Assembly: GCA_960531495.1 (NCBI GenBank)
Contig: OY482866.1
Coordinates: forward strand, 19,413,346-19,477,345
Origin: Zeus faber
Lineage: Eukaryota; Chordata; Actinopteri; Zeiformes; Zeidae
DNA: 64,000 bases
Direction of reading: 5' to 3'
The position numbers and the translations under genes were made by a program. Under the pieces are notes generated by a model, which saw only the letters and a program-made list of their open reading frames with translations, searched no databases and was not told the origin of the DNA. This document shows, piece by piece, positions 29,001 to 38,759 of the stretch. The first letter of the stretch is position 1. Each line of letters opens with the position of its first letter.

Positions 29001-32000
29001 TTATCTGGGTTGTATATTTTGACGTTTTTCGACATAGTGTAGTATGTAGTTTTTTTTATATTAATCTGGGTTGTATATTTTGACGTTTTTGTGATATTTT
29101 TCGGAGTGGTATATTTTGACGTTTTTCGACATAGTATAGTATGTCGTTTTTTTGATATTTATCTGGGTTGTATATTTTGACGTTTTTGTGATTTTTTTCG
29201 GAGAGGTATATTTTGACGTTTTTCGACATAGTATAGTATGTCGTTTTTGGGATATTTGTCTGGGTTGTATATTTTGACGTTTTTGGGATATTTTTTGTCA
29301 TTGTACATTTTGACGTTTTTCGACATAGTATAGTATGTCTTTTTTGGGATATTTGTCTGGGTTGTATATTTTGACGTTTTTGGGATATTTTTCGGAGTAG
29401 TATATTTTGACGTTTTTCGACATAGTATAGTATGTCGTTTTTGGGATATTTTTCGGAGTTGTATGTTTTGATGTTTTTCGACATAGTATATAGTATGTCG
29501 TTTTTGGGATATTTGTCTGGGTTGTATATTTTGACGTTTTTGGGATATTTTTTGGCATTGTATATTTTGACGTTTTTCGACATAGTATAGTATGTCGTTT
29601 TTGTGAAATTTATCTGGGTTGTATATTTTGACGTTTTTGTGATGTTTTTCGAGAGGTATATTTTGACGTTTTTCGACATAGTATATAGTATGTCGTTTTT
29701 TTGATATTTATCTGGGTGGTATATTTTGACGTTTTTGTGATATTTTTCGGAGAGGTATATTTTGACGTTTTTCGACATAGTATAGTATGTCGTTTTTGGG
29801 ATATTAGTCTGGGTTGTATATTTTGACGTTTTTGGGATATTTTTCGGAGTAGTATATTTTGATGTTTTTCGACATAGTATAGTATGCGTTTTTGTGATAT
29901 TTTTCGGAGTGGTATATTTTGACGTTTTTCAACATAGTATAGTATGTCGTTTTTTTTATATTTATCTGGGTGGTATATTTTGACGTTTTTGTGATATTTT
30001 TCGGAGAGGTATATTTTGACGTTTTTCGACATAGTATAGTATGTCGTTTTTGGGGTTTTGTCTGGGTTTTATATTTTGACGTTTTTGTGATATTTCTTGG
30101 CATTGTATATTTTGACGTTTTTCGACATAGTATAGTATGTCGTTTTTGTGATATTTATCTGGGTTGTATATTTTGACGTTTTTAGGATATTTTTCGAGGT
30201 TGTATGTTTTGACGTTTTTCGACATAGTATAGTATGTCGTTTTTGTGAAATTTATCTGGGTTGTATATTTTGACGTTTTTCGACATAGTGTAGTATGTAG
30301 TTTTTTTTATATTAATCTGGGTTGTATATTTTGACGTTTTTGTGATATTTTTCGGAGTGGTATATTTTGACGTTTTTCGACATAGTATAGTATGTCGTTT
30401 TTTTGATATTTATCTGGGTTGTATATTTTGACGTTTTTGTGATTTTTTTCGGAGAGGTATATTTTGACGTTTTTCGACATAGTATAGTATGTCGTTTTTT
30501 TGATATTTATCTGGGTCGTATATTTTGACGTTTTTCGACATAGTATATAGTATGTCGCTTATTTGATATTTATCTGGGTGGTATATTTTGTCGTTTTTTT
30601 TATATTTATCTGGGTGGTATATTTTGACGTTTTTGTGATATTTTTCGGAGAGGTATATTTTGACGTTTTTCAACATAGTATAGTATGTCGTTTTTGGGGT
30701 TTTGTCTGGGTTGTATATTTTGACGTTTTTCGACATAGTATAGTATGTCGTTTTTGTGATATTTATCTGGGTTGTATATTTTGACGTTTTTGGGATATTT
30801 TTCGAGGTTGTATGTTTTGACGTTTTTCGACATAGTATAGTATGTCGTTTTTGTGAAATTTATCTGGGTTGTATATTTTGACGTTTTTCGACATAGTGTA
30901 GTATGTAGTTTTTTTGATATTAATCTGGGTTGTATATTTTGACGTTTTTGTGATATTTTTCGGAGTGGTATATTTTGACGTTTTTCGACATAGTATAGTA
31001 TGCGTTTTTGTGATATTTTTCGGAGAGGTATATTTTGACGTTTTTCGACATAGTATAGTATGTCTTTTTTGGGATATTTGTCTGGGTTGTATATTTTGAC
31101 GTTTTTGGGATATTTTTCGGAGTAGTATATTTTGATGTTTTTCGACATAGTATAGTATGTCGTTTTTGGGATATTTTTCGGAGTTGTATGTTTTGATGTT
31201 TTTCGACATAGTATAGTATGTCGTTTTTGGGATATTTGTCTGGGTTGTATATTTTGACGTTTTTGGGATATTTTTTGGCATTGTATATTTTGACGTTTTT
31301 CGACATAGTATAGTATGTCGTTTTTGTGAAATTTATCTGGGTTGTATATTTTGACGTTTTTCGACATAGTATAGTATGTCGTTTTTGGGATATTTGTCTG
31401 GGTTGTATATTTTGACGTTTTTGGGATATTTTTTGTCATTGTACATTTTGACGTTTTTCGACATAGTATAATATGTCGTTTTTGGGATATTTGTCTGGTT
31501 TGTATATTTTGACGTTTTTGTGATATTTATTTCGGTTGTATATTTTGACGTTTTTCGACATAGTATAGTATGTCGTTTTTCAACATAGTATATAGTATGT
31601 CGCTTATTTGATATTTATCTGGGTGGTATATTTTGTCGTTTTTGGGATATTTGTCTGGGTTGTATATTTTGACGTTTTTGTGATATTTTTCGGAGAGGTA
31701 TATTTTGACGTTTTTCGACATAGTATAGTATGTCGTTTATTTGATATTTATCTGGGTCGTATATTTTGACGTTTTTCGACATAGTATAGTATGTCGTTTT
31801 TTTTATATTTATCTGGGTTGTATATCTTGACGTTTTTCAACATAGTATATAGTATGTCGCTTATTTGATATTTATCTGGGTTGTATATTTTGACATTTTT
31901 CGACATAGTATAGTATGTCGTTTTTGTGAAATTTATCTGGGTTGTATATTTTGACGTTTTTCGACATAGTGTAGTATGTAGTTTTTTTGATATTAATCTG

Positions 32001-34364
32001 GGTTGTATATTTTGACGTTTTTGTGATATTTTTCGGAGTGGTATATTTTGACATTTATCTGGGTTGTATATTTTGACGTTTTTGTGATTTTTTTCGGAGA
32101 GGTATATTTTGACGTTTTTCGACATAGTATAGTATGTCGTTTTTTTGATATTTATCTGGGTCGTATATTTTGACGTTTTTCGACATAGTATATAGTATGT
32201 CGCTTATTTGATATTTATCTGGGTGGTATATTTTGTCGTTTTTTTTATATTTATCTGGGTGGTATATTTTGACGTTTTTGTGATATTTTTCGGAGAGGTA
32301 TATTTTGACGTTTTTCAACATAGTATAGTATGTCGTTTTTGGGGTTTTGTCTGGGTTGTATATTTTGACGTTTTTCGACATAGTATAGTATGTCGTTTTT
32401 GTGATATTTATCTGGGTTGTATATTTTGACGTTTTTGGGATATTTTTCGAGGTTGTATGTTTTGACGTTTTTCGACATAGTATAGTATGTCGTTTTTGTG
32501 AAATTTATCTGGGTTGTATATTTTGACGTTTTTCGACATAGTGTAGTATGTAGTTTTTTTGATATTAATCTGGGTTGTATATTTTGACGTTTTTGTGATA
32601 TTTTTCGGAGTGGTATATTTTGACGTTTTTCGACATAGTATAGTATGTCGTTTTTGGGATATTTGTCTGGGTTGTATATTTTGACGTTTTTGGGATATTT
32701 TTTGTCATTGTACATTTTGACGTTTTTCGACATAGTATAGTATGTCTTTTTTGGGATATTTGTCTGGGTTGTATATTTTGACGTTTTTGGGATATTTTTC
32801 GGAGTAGTATATTTTGATGTTTTTCGACATAGTATAGTATGTCGTTTTTGGGATATTTTTCGGAGTTGTATGTTTTGATGTTTTTCGACATAGTATAGTA
32901 TGTCGTTTTTGGGATATTTGTCTGGGTTGTATATTTTGACGTTTTTGGGATATTTTTTGGCATTGTATATTTTGACGTTTTTCGACATAGTATAGTATGT
33001 TGTTTTTGGGATATTTGTCTGGGTTGTATATTTTGACGTTTTTGGGATATTTTTTGTCATTGTACATTTTGACGTTTTTCGACATAGTATAATATGTCGT
33101 TTTTGGGATATTTGTCTGGTTTGTATATTTTGACGTTTTTGTGATATTTTTCGGAGAGGTATATTTTGACGTTTTTCGACATAGTATAGTATGTCGTTTT
33201 TTTGATATTTATCTGGGTCGTATATTTTGACGTTTTTCGACATAGTATATAGTATGTCGCTTATTTGATATTTATCTGGGTGGTATATTTTGTCGTTTTT
33301 GGGATATTTGTCTGGGTTGTATATTTTGACGTTTTTCGACATAGTATAGTATGTCGTTTTTGGGATATTTATCTGGGTTGTATATTTTGACGTTTTTCGA
33401 CATAGTATAGTATGTCGTTTTTGTGATGTTTATCTGGGTTGTATATCTTGACGTTTTTCAACATAGTATATAGTATGTCGCTTATTTGATATTTATCTGG
33501 GTTGTATATTTTGACATTTTCCGACATAGTATAGTATGTCGTTTTTGTGAAATTTATCTGGGTTGTATATTTTGACGTTTTTCGACATAGTATAGTATGT
33601 CGTTTTTGGGATATTTGTCTGGGTTGTATATTTTGACGTTTTTGGGATATTTTTTGTCATTGTACATTTTGACGTTTTTCGACATAGTATAGTATGTCTT
33701 TTTTGGGATATTTGTCTGGGTTGTATATTTTGACGTTTTTGGGATATTTTTCGGAGTAGTATATTTTGATGTTTTTCGACATAGTATAGTATGTCGTTTT
33801 TGGGATATTTGTCTGGGTTGTATATTTTGACGTTTTTGGGATATTTTTTGGCATTGTATATTTTGACGTTTTTCGACATAGTATAATATGTCGTTTTTGG
33901 GATATTTGTCTGGTTTGTACATTTTGACGTTTTTCGACATAGTATATAGTATGTCGCTTATTTGATATTTATCTGGGTGGTATATTTTGTCGTTTTTGGG
34001 ATATTTGTCTGGGTTGTATATTTTGACGTTTTTGTGATATTTTTCGGAGAGGTATATTTTGACGTTTTTCGACATAGTATAGTATGTCTTTTTTGGGATA
34101 TTTGTCTGGGTTGTATATTTTGACGTTTTTGGGATATTTTTCGGAGTAGTATATTTTGATGTTTTTCGACATAGTATAGTATGCGTTTTTGTGATATTTA
34201 TCTGGGTCGTATATTTTGACGTTTTTCAACATAGTATATAGTATGTCGCTTATTTGATATTTATCTGGGTTGTATATTTTGACGTTTTTCGACATTAGTA
34301 TGTCGTTTTTTTGATATTTATCTGGGTTGTATATTTTGACGTTTTTCGACATAGTATAGTATGT

Positions 34365-34535
34365 CGTTTCTGGGATATTTGTCTGGGTTGTATATTTTGA
34401 CGTTTTTCGACGTAGTACAGTATGTCGTTTTCGGGATATTTTTCGGAGTAGTACATCTTGATGTTTCCGGACATAGTATAGTATGTCGTTTATTTGATAT
34501 TTATCTGGGTTGTATATTTTGACGTTTTTCGACAT
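34365..34535. repeat. Diverged right edge of the satellite array
   Basis: The last three units carry far more private changes than the interior. Relative to the local consensus I count T>C at 34370, 34418, 34432, 34454, 34457, 34467 and 34468, A>G at 34412, and C>G at 34469. The final unit stops after GACGTTTTTCGACAT. Ordinary single-copy sequence starts at 34536. Decayed terminal units are typical of array edges, which escape homogenisation. Confidence 0.85.
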
Positions 34536-35308
34536 CCACCTGTGGATATGTTTTATCTATATGTATTCTGCATGTACATATCAGCAAACACACATACATA
34601 GAATTTATTGACTGATACATAAGAACATACATACATGTACAAACAGACACGGTTCTACGATTTTAACCCAAAGTTACTTCAGTTCGGTAGATTGAAGGTT
34701 CTCCTCCAGCTGTTCGTCAGTCTGCTCTAATTTAAAGGTCCCCTCCTTCGGTGCTTTCTTCCCGTCTGATTTGTAAGCATTTCGCTCAATTAAAAGTGCA
34801 CCACATTTAATCATCTCATTTTCTCCCGGCCGGGACCCTCTCCCTCCCATCTTCCTGTCTGCATTCCATTCTTTGAAAAGACCAAATTGAATTCCTTTGA
34901 TAGGACTCGGCGTTTCCCCCTCCCCGCTGCCGTCAGCAGTCGACACAAATGAAGTCTCGGCAGAAGTCGTCCCTCATTATATTTGAAACGCCAAACCCAG
35001 TCTTTCTCCTTCTCCGCGGTGAATCAGCCCATTCGCTCGCTCTCTGCCGACCTCTGCGGGAGCGGACCGGAAAGGCATTGTTTCGGCGGCGGATATTTGA
35101 GGTAATCCAAAGCGGGAAGCGTAGCGAAGACTTGCCGACCATTGAAGTTATTAATTAGAGAGTGGGCCGTCGCTGTCCACAGATGATGCCAAGGCGGGAG
35201 GCAGACAGCTGAAATTGAAGCTCAACAGAGCAACCAGTGTCAAGCACAATGTATCATGTTGGTTGGGAGGTTTTTCCTAGAGTATTTTTTATAGGGGAGG
35301 GAACTACA
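34536..35308. other. Single-copy flank with no recognisable gene
   Basis: The first 120 bases next to the array are AT-rich with CACATACATA-like microsatellite character. The rest is mixed sequence. A 90-codon open frame lies on the minus strand (34674-34946), but its product has no family signature I recognise, no repeat structure and no clear splice context. I do not call it a gene. Nothing else is evident here. Confidence 0.6.
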
Positions 35309-36090
35309 ATATACCTGTACCAGGTTGGACCCCCTCAATTCTTCGTGGCAGAGATTCAACAAGGTGTTGAGGTCAGAGACTTTGCTCCAGATCTGTCGGC
35401 TTCACATTCATGATGCGAATCTCTCGTTCTGCCACGTCCCAAAGGTGCTCTATTGGATTGCGATCTGGTGACTGTGGAGGCCATTGGAGTACAGCGAACT
35501 CATTATGTTCAAGAAACCAGTCTGAGATGGTTTGAGCTTTGTGACAAGGTGCATTATCCTGCTGGGTGGCTAAAAGGATGGACATGGCAAGCATAGTGGC
35601 ATTTAAATGATTCTCAATTGGTACTAAGGCGCCCAAAGTGTACCAAGAAAGTATCCCCCACACCATTACACCACCACCAGCCGATACAAGGCAGGATGGA
35701 TACATGCTTTCATGTTGTCCACGCCAAAATCCGACCCTACATTTGAATGTTGCAGCTGAAATCGAGACTCAGACCAGGCAACGTTTTTCCCCAATCTTCT
35801 ATTGTCCATTTTTGGTGAGCCTGTGTGAGTTGTAGGCTCAGTTCTTAGCTGACAGGAGTGCCACCCATGGTGGTCCTTTGCTGCTGTAGCCCATCTCCTC
35901 CGAGGTTCGACATGTGCGTTCCCAGAGATGTTATTCTGCATACCTTGGTTGTAACGAGTGGTTATTTGAGTTACTGTTGCCTTTCTACGATCTCAAACCA
36001 GTCTGCCCATTCTCCTCTGATATCTACAAGGCATTTCCGTCCATACAATTGCGACTCTCTGTAAACCCTAGAGATGGTTGTGTGAAGATC
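35309..36090 (-). mobile_element. Decayed Tc1/mariner-type transposon with transposase pseudogene
   Basis: The minus strand translates, with frame changes, into a Tc1-like DDE transposase. The segment with QDNAPCHKA (about 35534-35568) and the segment with PPQSPDRNPIEHLWD (about 35420-35475) are the hallmark middle and C-terminal catalytic motifs. Further upstream on the minus strand KNVAWSESRF (about 35770) is the first catalytic motif; the family form is AWSDESRF, so one codon, the catalytic Asp, is deleted. About 30 codons expected just before QDNAPCHKA are also missing, and the N-terminal DNA-binding part is only traceable at the nucleotide level up to about 36090. At 35309-35340 the end resembles the internal side of a terminal repeat but the outer repeat is not intact. 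Protein-making ability is lost. It lies in the putative last intron of the prkcsh-like gene. Confidence 0.85.
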
Positions 36091-37312
36091 CATCTTATTG
36101 TGTCTGCACTGCAGGCACGACCACAGTTGTTAGACATCTGTTTTGACCAACTTACTTAGCTCCCACTCCAGGAACTGAACCTTCAATCAAGTAACTGTAT
36201 GAAGTTAGTTGAATGAAACAAAATCGCCAAGCAAGCGATGTTGAGCATAATGGACACTTCCACTGCTTTGCTGTAAATTCATGAATACAATCATGCACCT
36301 ATAGTTATAGGTGAATCTAACATTCGGTATTGGAGCGGGTTAACTTTTTGTCCATTTTCCTGTAATACTTGTTCTGAAAAGCAACAGGGATCGATAGATG
36401 CGCACACACACAAGTATAATTGACCAGCTTTGCATTATGACTGATTGAATGACATTGTCTTAATCTGTTGCTTCCTACTATTTTTATCGGAGCCTCCTAG
36501 TCTACAATTTTTACACAAGGGCGCAGTGCACATTTTTTGAGTGACTACGAAGCAGACCGCAGATTGGGCCATTTCATTGTCACCCAACAGGTCTGGAAGT
36601 CCTCACATCTAATGCAAACGCAGCTCCGTTGATAGAAACTCCACATCTCAATGGAGCAATCCACCCCTTTCAAACTGAAAGTTCCTCTCTGTAGAGGGGA
36701 AATCAAATATCCAGTTTGCTATTATATTGCGATTTATTTACTAGTTGCCAACTAGTCCGTGAGTGTCCAGAAGGACCCATATAATGTTCAGTCTCTTTAA
36801 GGTTTGTACAAATGATTAAATCCCTGGTGTTCATTTTATTCGGCCATTGTTTTTTGGAAACTGGAAAATCTCTTCGGTGACAGTTTCGCCGACAGCGAGG
36901 CATAAATTGTTCAAAACGCCAAAGACTATAAATCTGCACACTTGTCACTTTATCAAGTATAACATACCTGTTTTGCCTTACAACACTGCATTCTTGTGGT
37001 TCTCTATCAAGTTGACTCAGTCATTATTGCCTGCATTTTATGTAAAGCTGAGTTAGCTTTGAGACTAAGAATCTCATTACTAGTAATGATGCTTGAATTG
37101 TTATCAAGTATGTGACTAATTACATAGACCTAGTTCAAGTGTCCCTATTACAAAGCTATTGGAAGGCGATTGTGTAGTTAGCGCCGCCTCAATTGAGTAA
37201 ATGGGGGGGATTCCAGCCGAATGGCAGCCGGCTGGAAGAGCCCTCTTCAAGTGACTCCTGCTGTACCACCCTCTTAGGTCAGTGATGTTGTCCATCGCCT
37301 TTTCCATTCCTG
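36091..37312. other. Intron-like or intergenic sequence, nothing recognised
   Basis: No exon, RNA gene or repeat with a recognisable family was found on either strand. In particular I looked for further MRH-domain exons of the gene ending at 37663 and saw none. The longest open frames are under 85 codons and look random. Confidence 0.6.
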
Positions 37313-37372
37313 TTGATTAATGTTCCTTTGCCTTCTAAATGTGCTGTATAAATAAGGCTATTAAATTAATTT
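37313..37372 (+). mobile_element. L2-like LINE 3' tail remnant
   Basis: The stretch GATTAATGTTCCTTTGCC, followed by TGTGCTGTATAAATAAGG and an AT-rich end, parallels the 3' end of the clearer L2-like copy at 42985-43109. That copy has TTATTAATGTTCCTTCACC and GGCGCTGTGTAAATAAATC. About 60 bases between these two motifs are missing here. It is too short to assign a subfamily. Confidence 0.45.
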
Positions 37373-37496
37373 CAGGTTCATGCGGGCAGAGAACAAAAGT
37401 ACTTCTGCTTTCCACTCGTAGTCTGTCCACCCCTCTCAACCAGAGTACCATAAACTTAATTGAAGAGCCACTACAACCTCCCTCCTCCAGTGGAAT

Positions 37497-37525
37497 GGCT
37501 AACAGCTAGCACACGTGTCTTCCAG
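37497..37525 (+). promoter_or_regulatory. Branch point and 3' splice site of the prkcsh-like terminal exon
   Basis: A GGCTAAC branch-point-like motif (branch A about 37502) lies 23 bases before the AG at 37524-37525. The acceptor reads GTGTCTTCCAG followed by GTGACACTG. This spacing and the short pyrimidine tract fit a functional acceptor, and the coding frame begins exactly at the first base of the exon (phase 0). Confidence 0.7.
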
Positions 37526-37663
37526 GTGACACTGTCGTGTGGGACGGAGACTGCCCTGCGCTCGGTGAAGGAGCCCAGCAAGTGCCAGTACGAGGTGGAG
37601 CTACAGACCCCAGTGGCCTGCCAGCCACTGGTGAAGCAGCAGGGGGTACACAGTGAACTGTGA
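37526..37663 (+). CDS. prkcsh: Glucosidase II subunit beta, terminal coding exon (partial gene)
   Basis: The exon encodes 45 residues and a TGA stop. Residues 1-32 have the pattern V-x-L-x-CG-x-ET ... EPS-x-C-x-Y-x-x-EL-x-TP-x-AC. That is the last part of the mannose-6-phosphate receptor homology (MRH) domain of glucosidase II beta; both cysteines (5, 20) and the closing Cys32 are present. The protein ends VHSEL, in the position of the HDEL ER-retrieval signal of family members. Glucosidase II trims glucose from N-glycans in the ER, and the beta subunit's MRH domain binds the glycan and retains the alpha subunit. The exon starts at a good acceptor and is followed 48 bases later by AATAAA, as expected of an intact last exon. 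Other MRH proteins (GNPTG, OS-9) fit less well. No upstream exon is visible, so the rest of the gene lies beyond the satellite or is gone. Confidence 0.78.
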   Translation: MTLSCGTETALRSVKEPSKCQYEVELQTPVACQPLVKQQGVHSEL

Positions 37664-37711
37664 CTGCCTCCAACATGTCCAAGACAGACAGACCAACCTG
37701 TAACGAATCAG

Positions 37712-37717
37712 AATAAA
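37712..37717 (+). terminator. prkcsh: Poly(A) signal AATAAA of the prkcsh-like gene
   Basis: AATAAA lies 48 bases after the stop and is followed by a GT-rich stretch (GTTGTTTTGTTAGTG), the usual downstream element. Cleavage would be near 37730, giving a 3'UTR of only about 65 bases. Confidence 0.7.
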
Positions 37718-37929
37718 GTTGTTTTGTTAGTGCATTACCAATACAACAACTTAAAACCCCTCAGCATCTTCTACTCAAATATTAGTGCATTACATCAACC
37801 AACACGTGAAAAGACTGGTTCGAGAACTCGTTCCTGCTAGTGTTGTACAGAGTAAGTCTACAGGATCAGGACAGAAAATTAGCCGTCTGACTATTTCTAG
37901 CTGCGGTGGATGGTATTGACTAGGAGTTC

Positions 37930-38700
37930 TGTCTTGGAGGTTCCTTCATGTAGAGATTCTCATCACAGAGGTCCGGAGGAAAGAAGAGCAGGGTGTCACT
38001 GTGGTAATGGTAAGAGAAGCCATGCAGCTGGATGTCTAATCCCAGTGAGGAGATGTACAGTGAGAAGAGGGCGAGAACAGATCCCTATGGGACACTGGTC
38101 CTCACCTGGCGTGACTTGGACACAACACCCTCTAGGATCTACCAAAGCCATCTGTGAATGAAGGTGAGGAAATAGGGGCAGGCCCTTTTTTTAAGTGTGA
38201 ATGGGCAATGAGGTAGTGGATGTTTCTGGGTGTGTCACCATGCCTCCAAATAGCACAACAGTGTGCGCCATTTCAAAACAGCACTGCGTAACAGGGACAC
38301 TTCCTCAGTCAATCTTACACCTCTCGTTCAGGTGGGGGGGTTTCGACGCAAAGTGACAAGGAGGGGGAACCATTGGAGGCAGAGAGTGTGAGAACTGATT
38401 AAACAAGTGATCTAAAGTGTGTAATGGGGTCGTCAGTGATCCAATTACATGTGAAGACGAGGTCCAGTTGTTTGCCCGCTTTCTGGAGGAGGTTTGGGTC
38501 AAACGAGGAGTCAGCAGCTTGTGGTTGGTCAGGTCACCCAGGATCACGTCCACTTCCTCCAGAAAGCCCCCGCTGGACGTTGGATCTGTAATAGTTATTG
38601 CATGATAATCAACGTGTGTAGTGGACTTCTGAGTGATGGGACAAGGAGAAGCGAATCGACAGGAATATACTGAAAGCACATAGGGTACTGTGACTGAACA
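37930..38700 (-). mobile_element. Decayed L2/Maui-type LINE (endonuclease and RT fragments)
   Basis: Two parts of a LINE ORF2 are visible on the minus strand, in the expected order. The endonuclease part (about 38600 down to 38400) keeps FLEEVDVILGDL and, after a gap, SLTTPLHTLDHLF, matching the end of the L2-type endonuclease (TPLHTSDHFL). The reverse-transcriptase part (about 38096 down to 37950) reads SVP-stop-GSVL, then FSLYISSLG and HGFSYHYHSDTLLFF. This is the region around PQGSVLGPLLFSLYI and YADDTQLF; the Q codon has become TAG and the YADD catalytic motif is damaged. About 0.8 kb between the parts is missing. The copy is dead and in the opposite orientation to the adjacent exon. Confidence 0.7.
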
Positions 38701-38759
38701 CTGTGTTCAGGGGAGATAACGTGTCTAGATATACCCACGTCACCTGATTGGTAACGGCT

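Larger units (their letters stand above)
1..34535. repeat. Giant unidirectional satellite array (36-bp / 61-bp units)
   Basis: The whole interval is built from two related units. The short unit is 36 bp: TGTATATTTTGACGTTTTT, then (G/T)GGATATTT or TGATATTT, then a 7-8 base tail (TTCGGAG, GTCTGGGT, ATCTGGGT, TTGGCAT, TTGTCAT or TTCGAGGT). The long unit is 61 bp: the same, with cgacatagtatagtatgtcg plus TTTTT inserted after GACGTTTTT. Long and short units often alternate as a 97-bp dimer, so the interval equals about 356 dimers. I see no inverted unit and no foreign insertion. The array is already in progress at base 1 and ends at 34535. A consensus dimer contains 49 T, 23 G, 18 A and 7 C. I do not recognise this satellite as a named family. 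A centromeric, pericentromeric or other heterochromatic location is inference only. Confidence 0.97.

Noticed and set aside
1..34535. Dozens of minus-strand open frames of 60-363 codons with MSKNVKIY-type products
   Set aside because: They are translations of the satellite in rotating frames. Their length follows from the scarcity of TTA, CTA and TCA on the + strand, and there is no gene structure, domain or flanking signal.
1..34535. CRISPR array
   Set aside because: There are no unique spacers between constant repeats; all parts are repeat-derived, and the context is eukaryotic.
1..34535. CENP-B box in the satellite
   Set aside because: TTCGACATA matches the first half of the box pattern (TTCG, four bases, A) but the required CGGG in the second half is absent (ATAG instead). 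The TTCGGAG tail does not fit either.
34674..34946. 90-codon minus-strand open frame beginning MSTADGSGEGE
   Set aside because: No recognisable domain, no splice or poly(A) context that supports it, and random open frames of this size are expected here.
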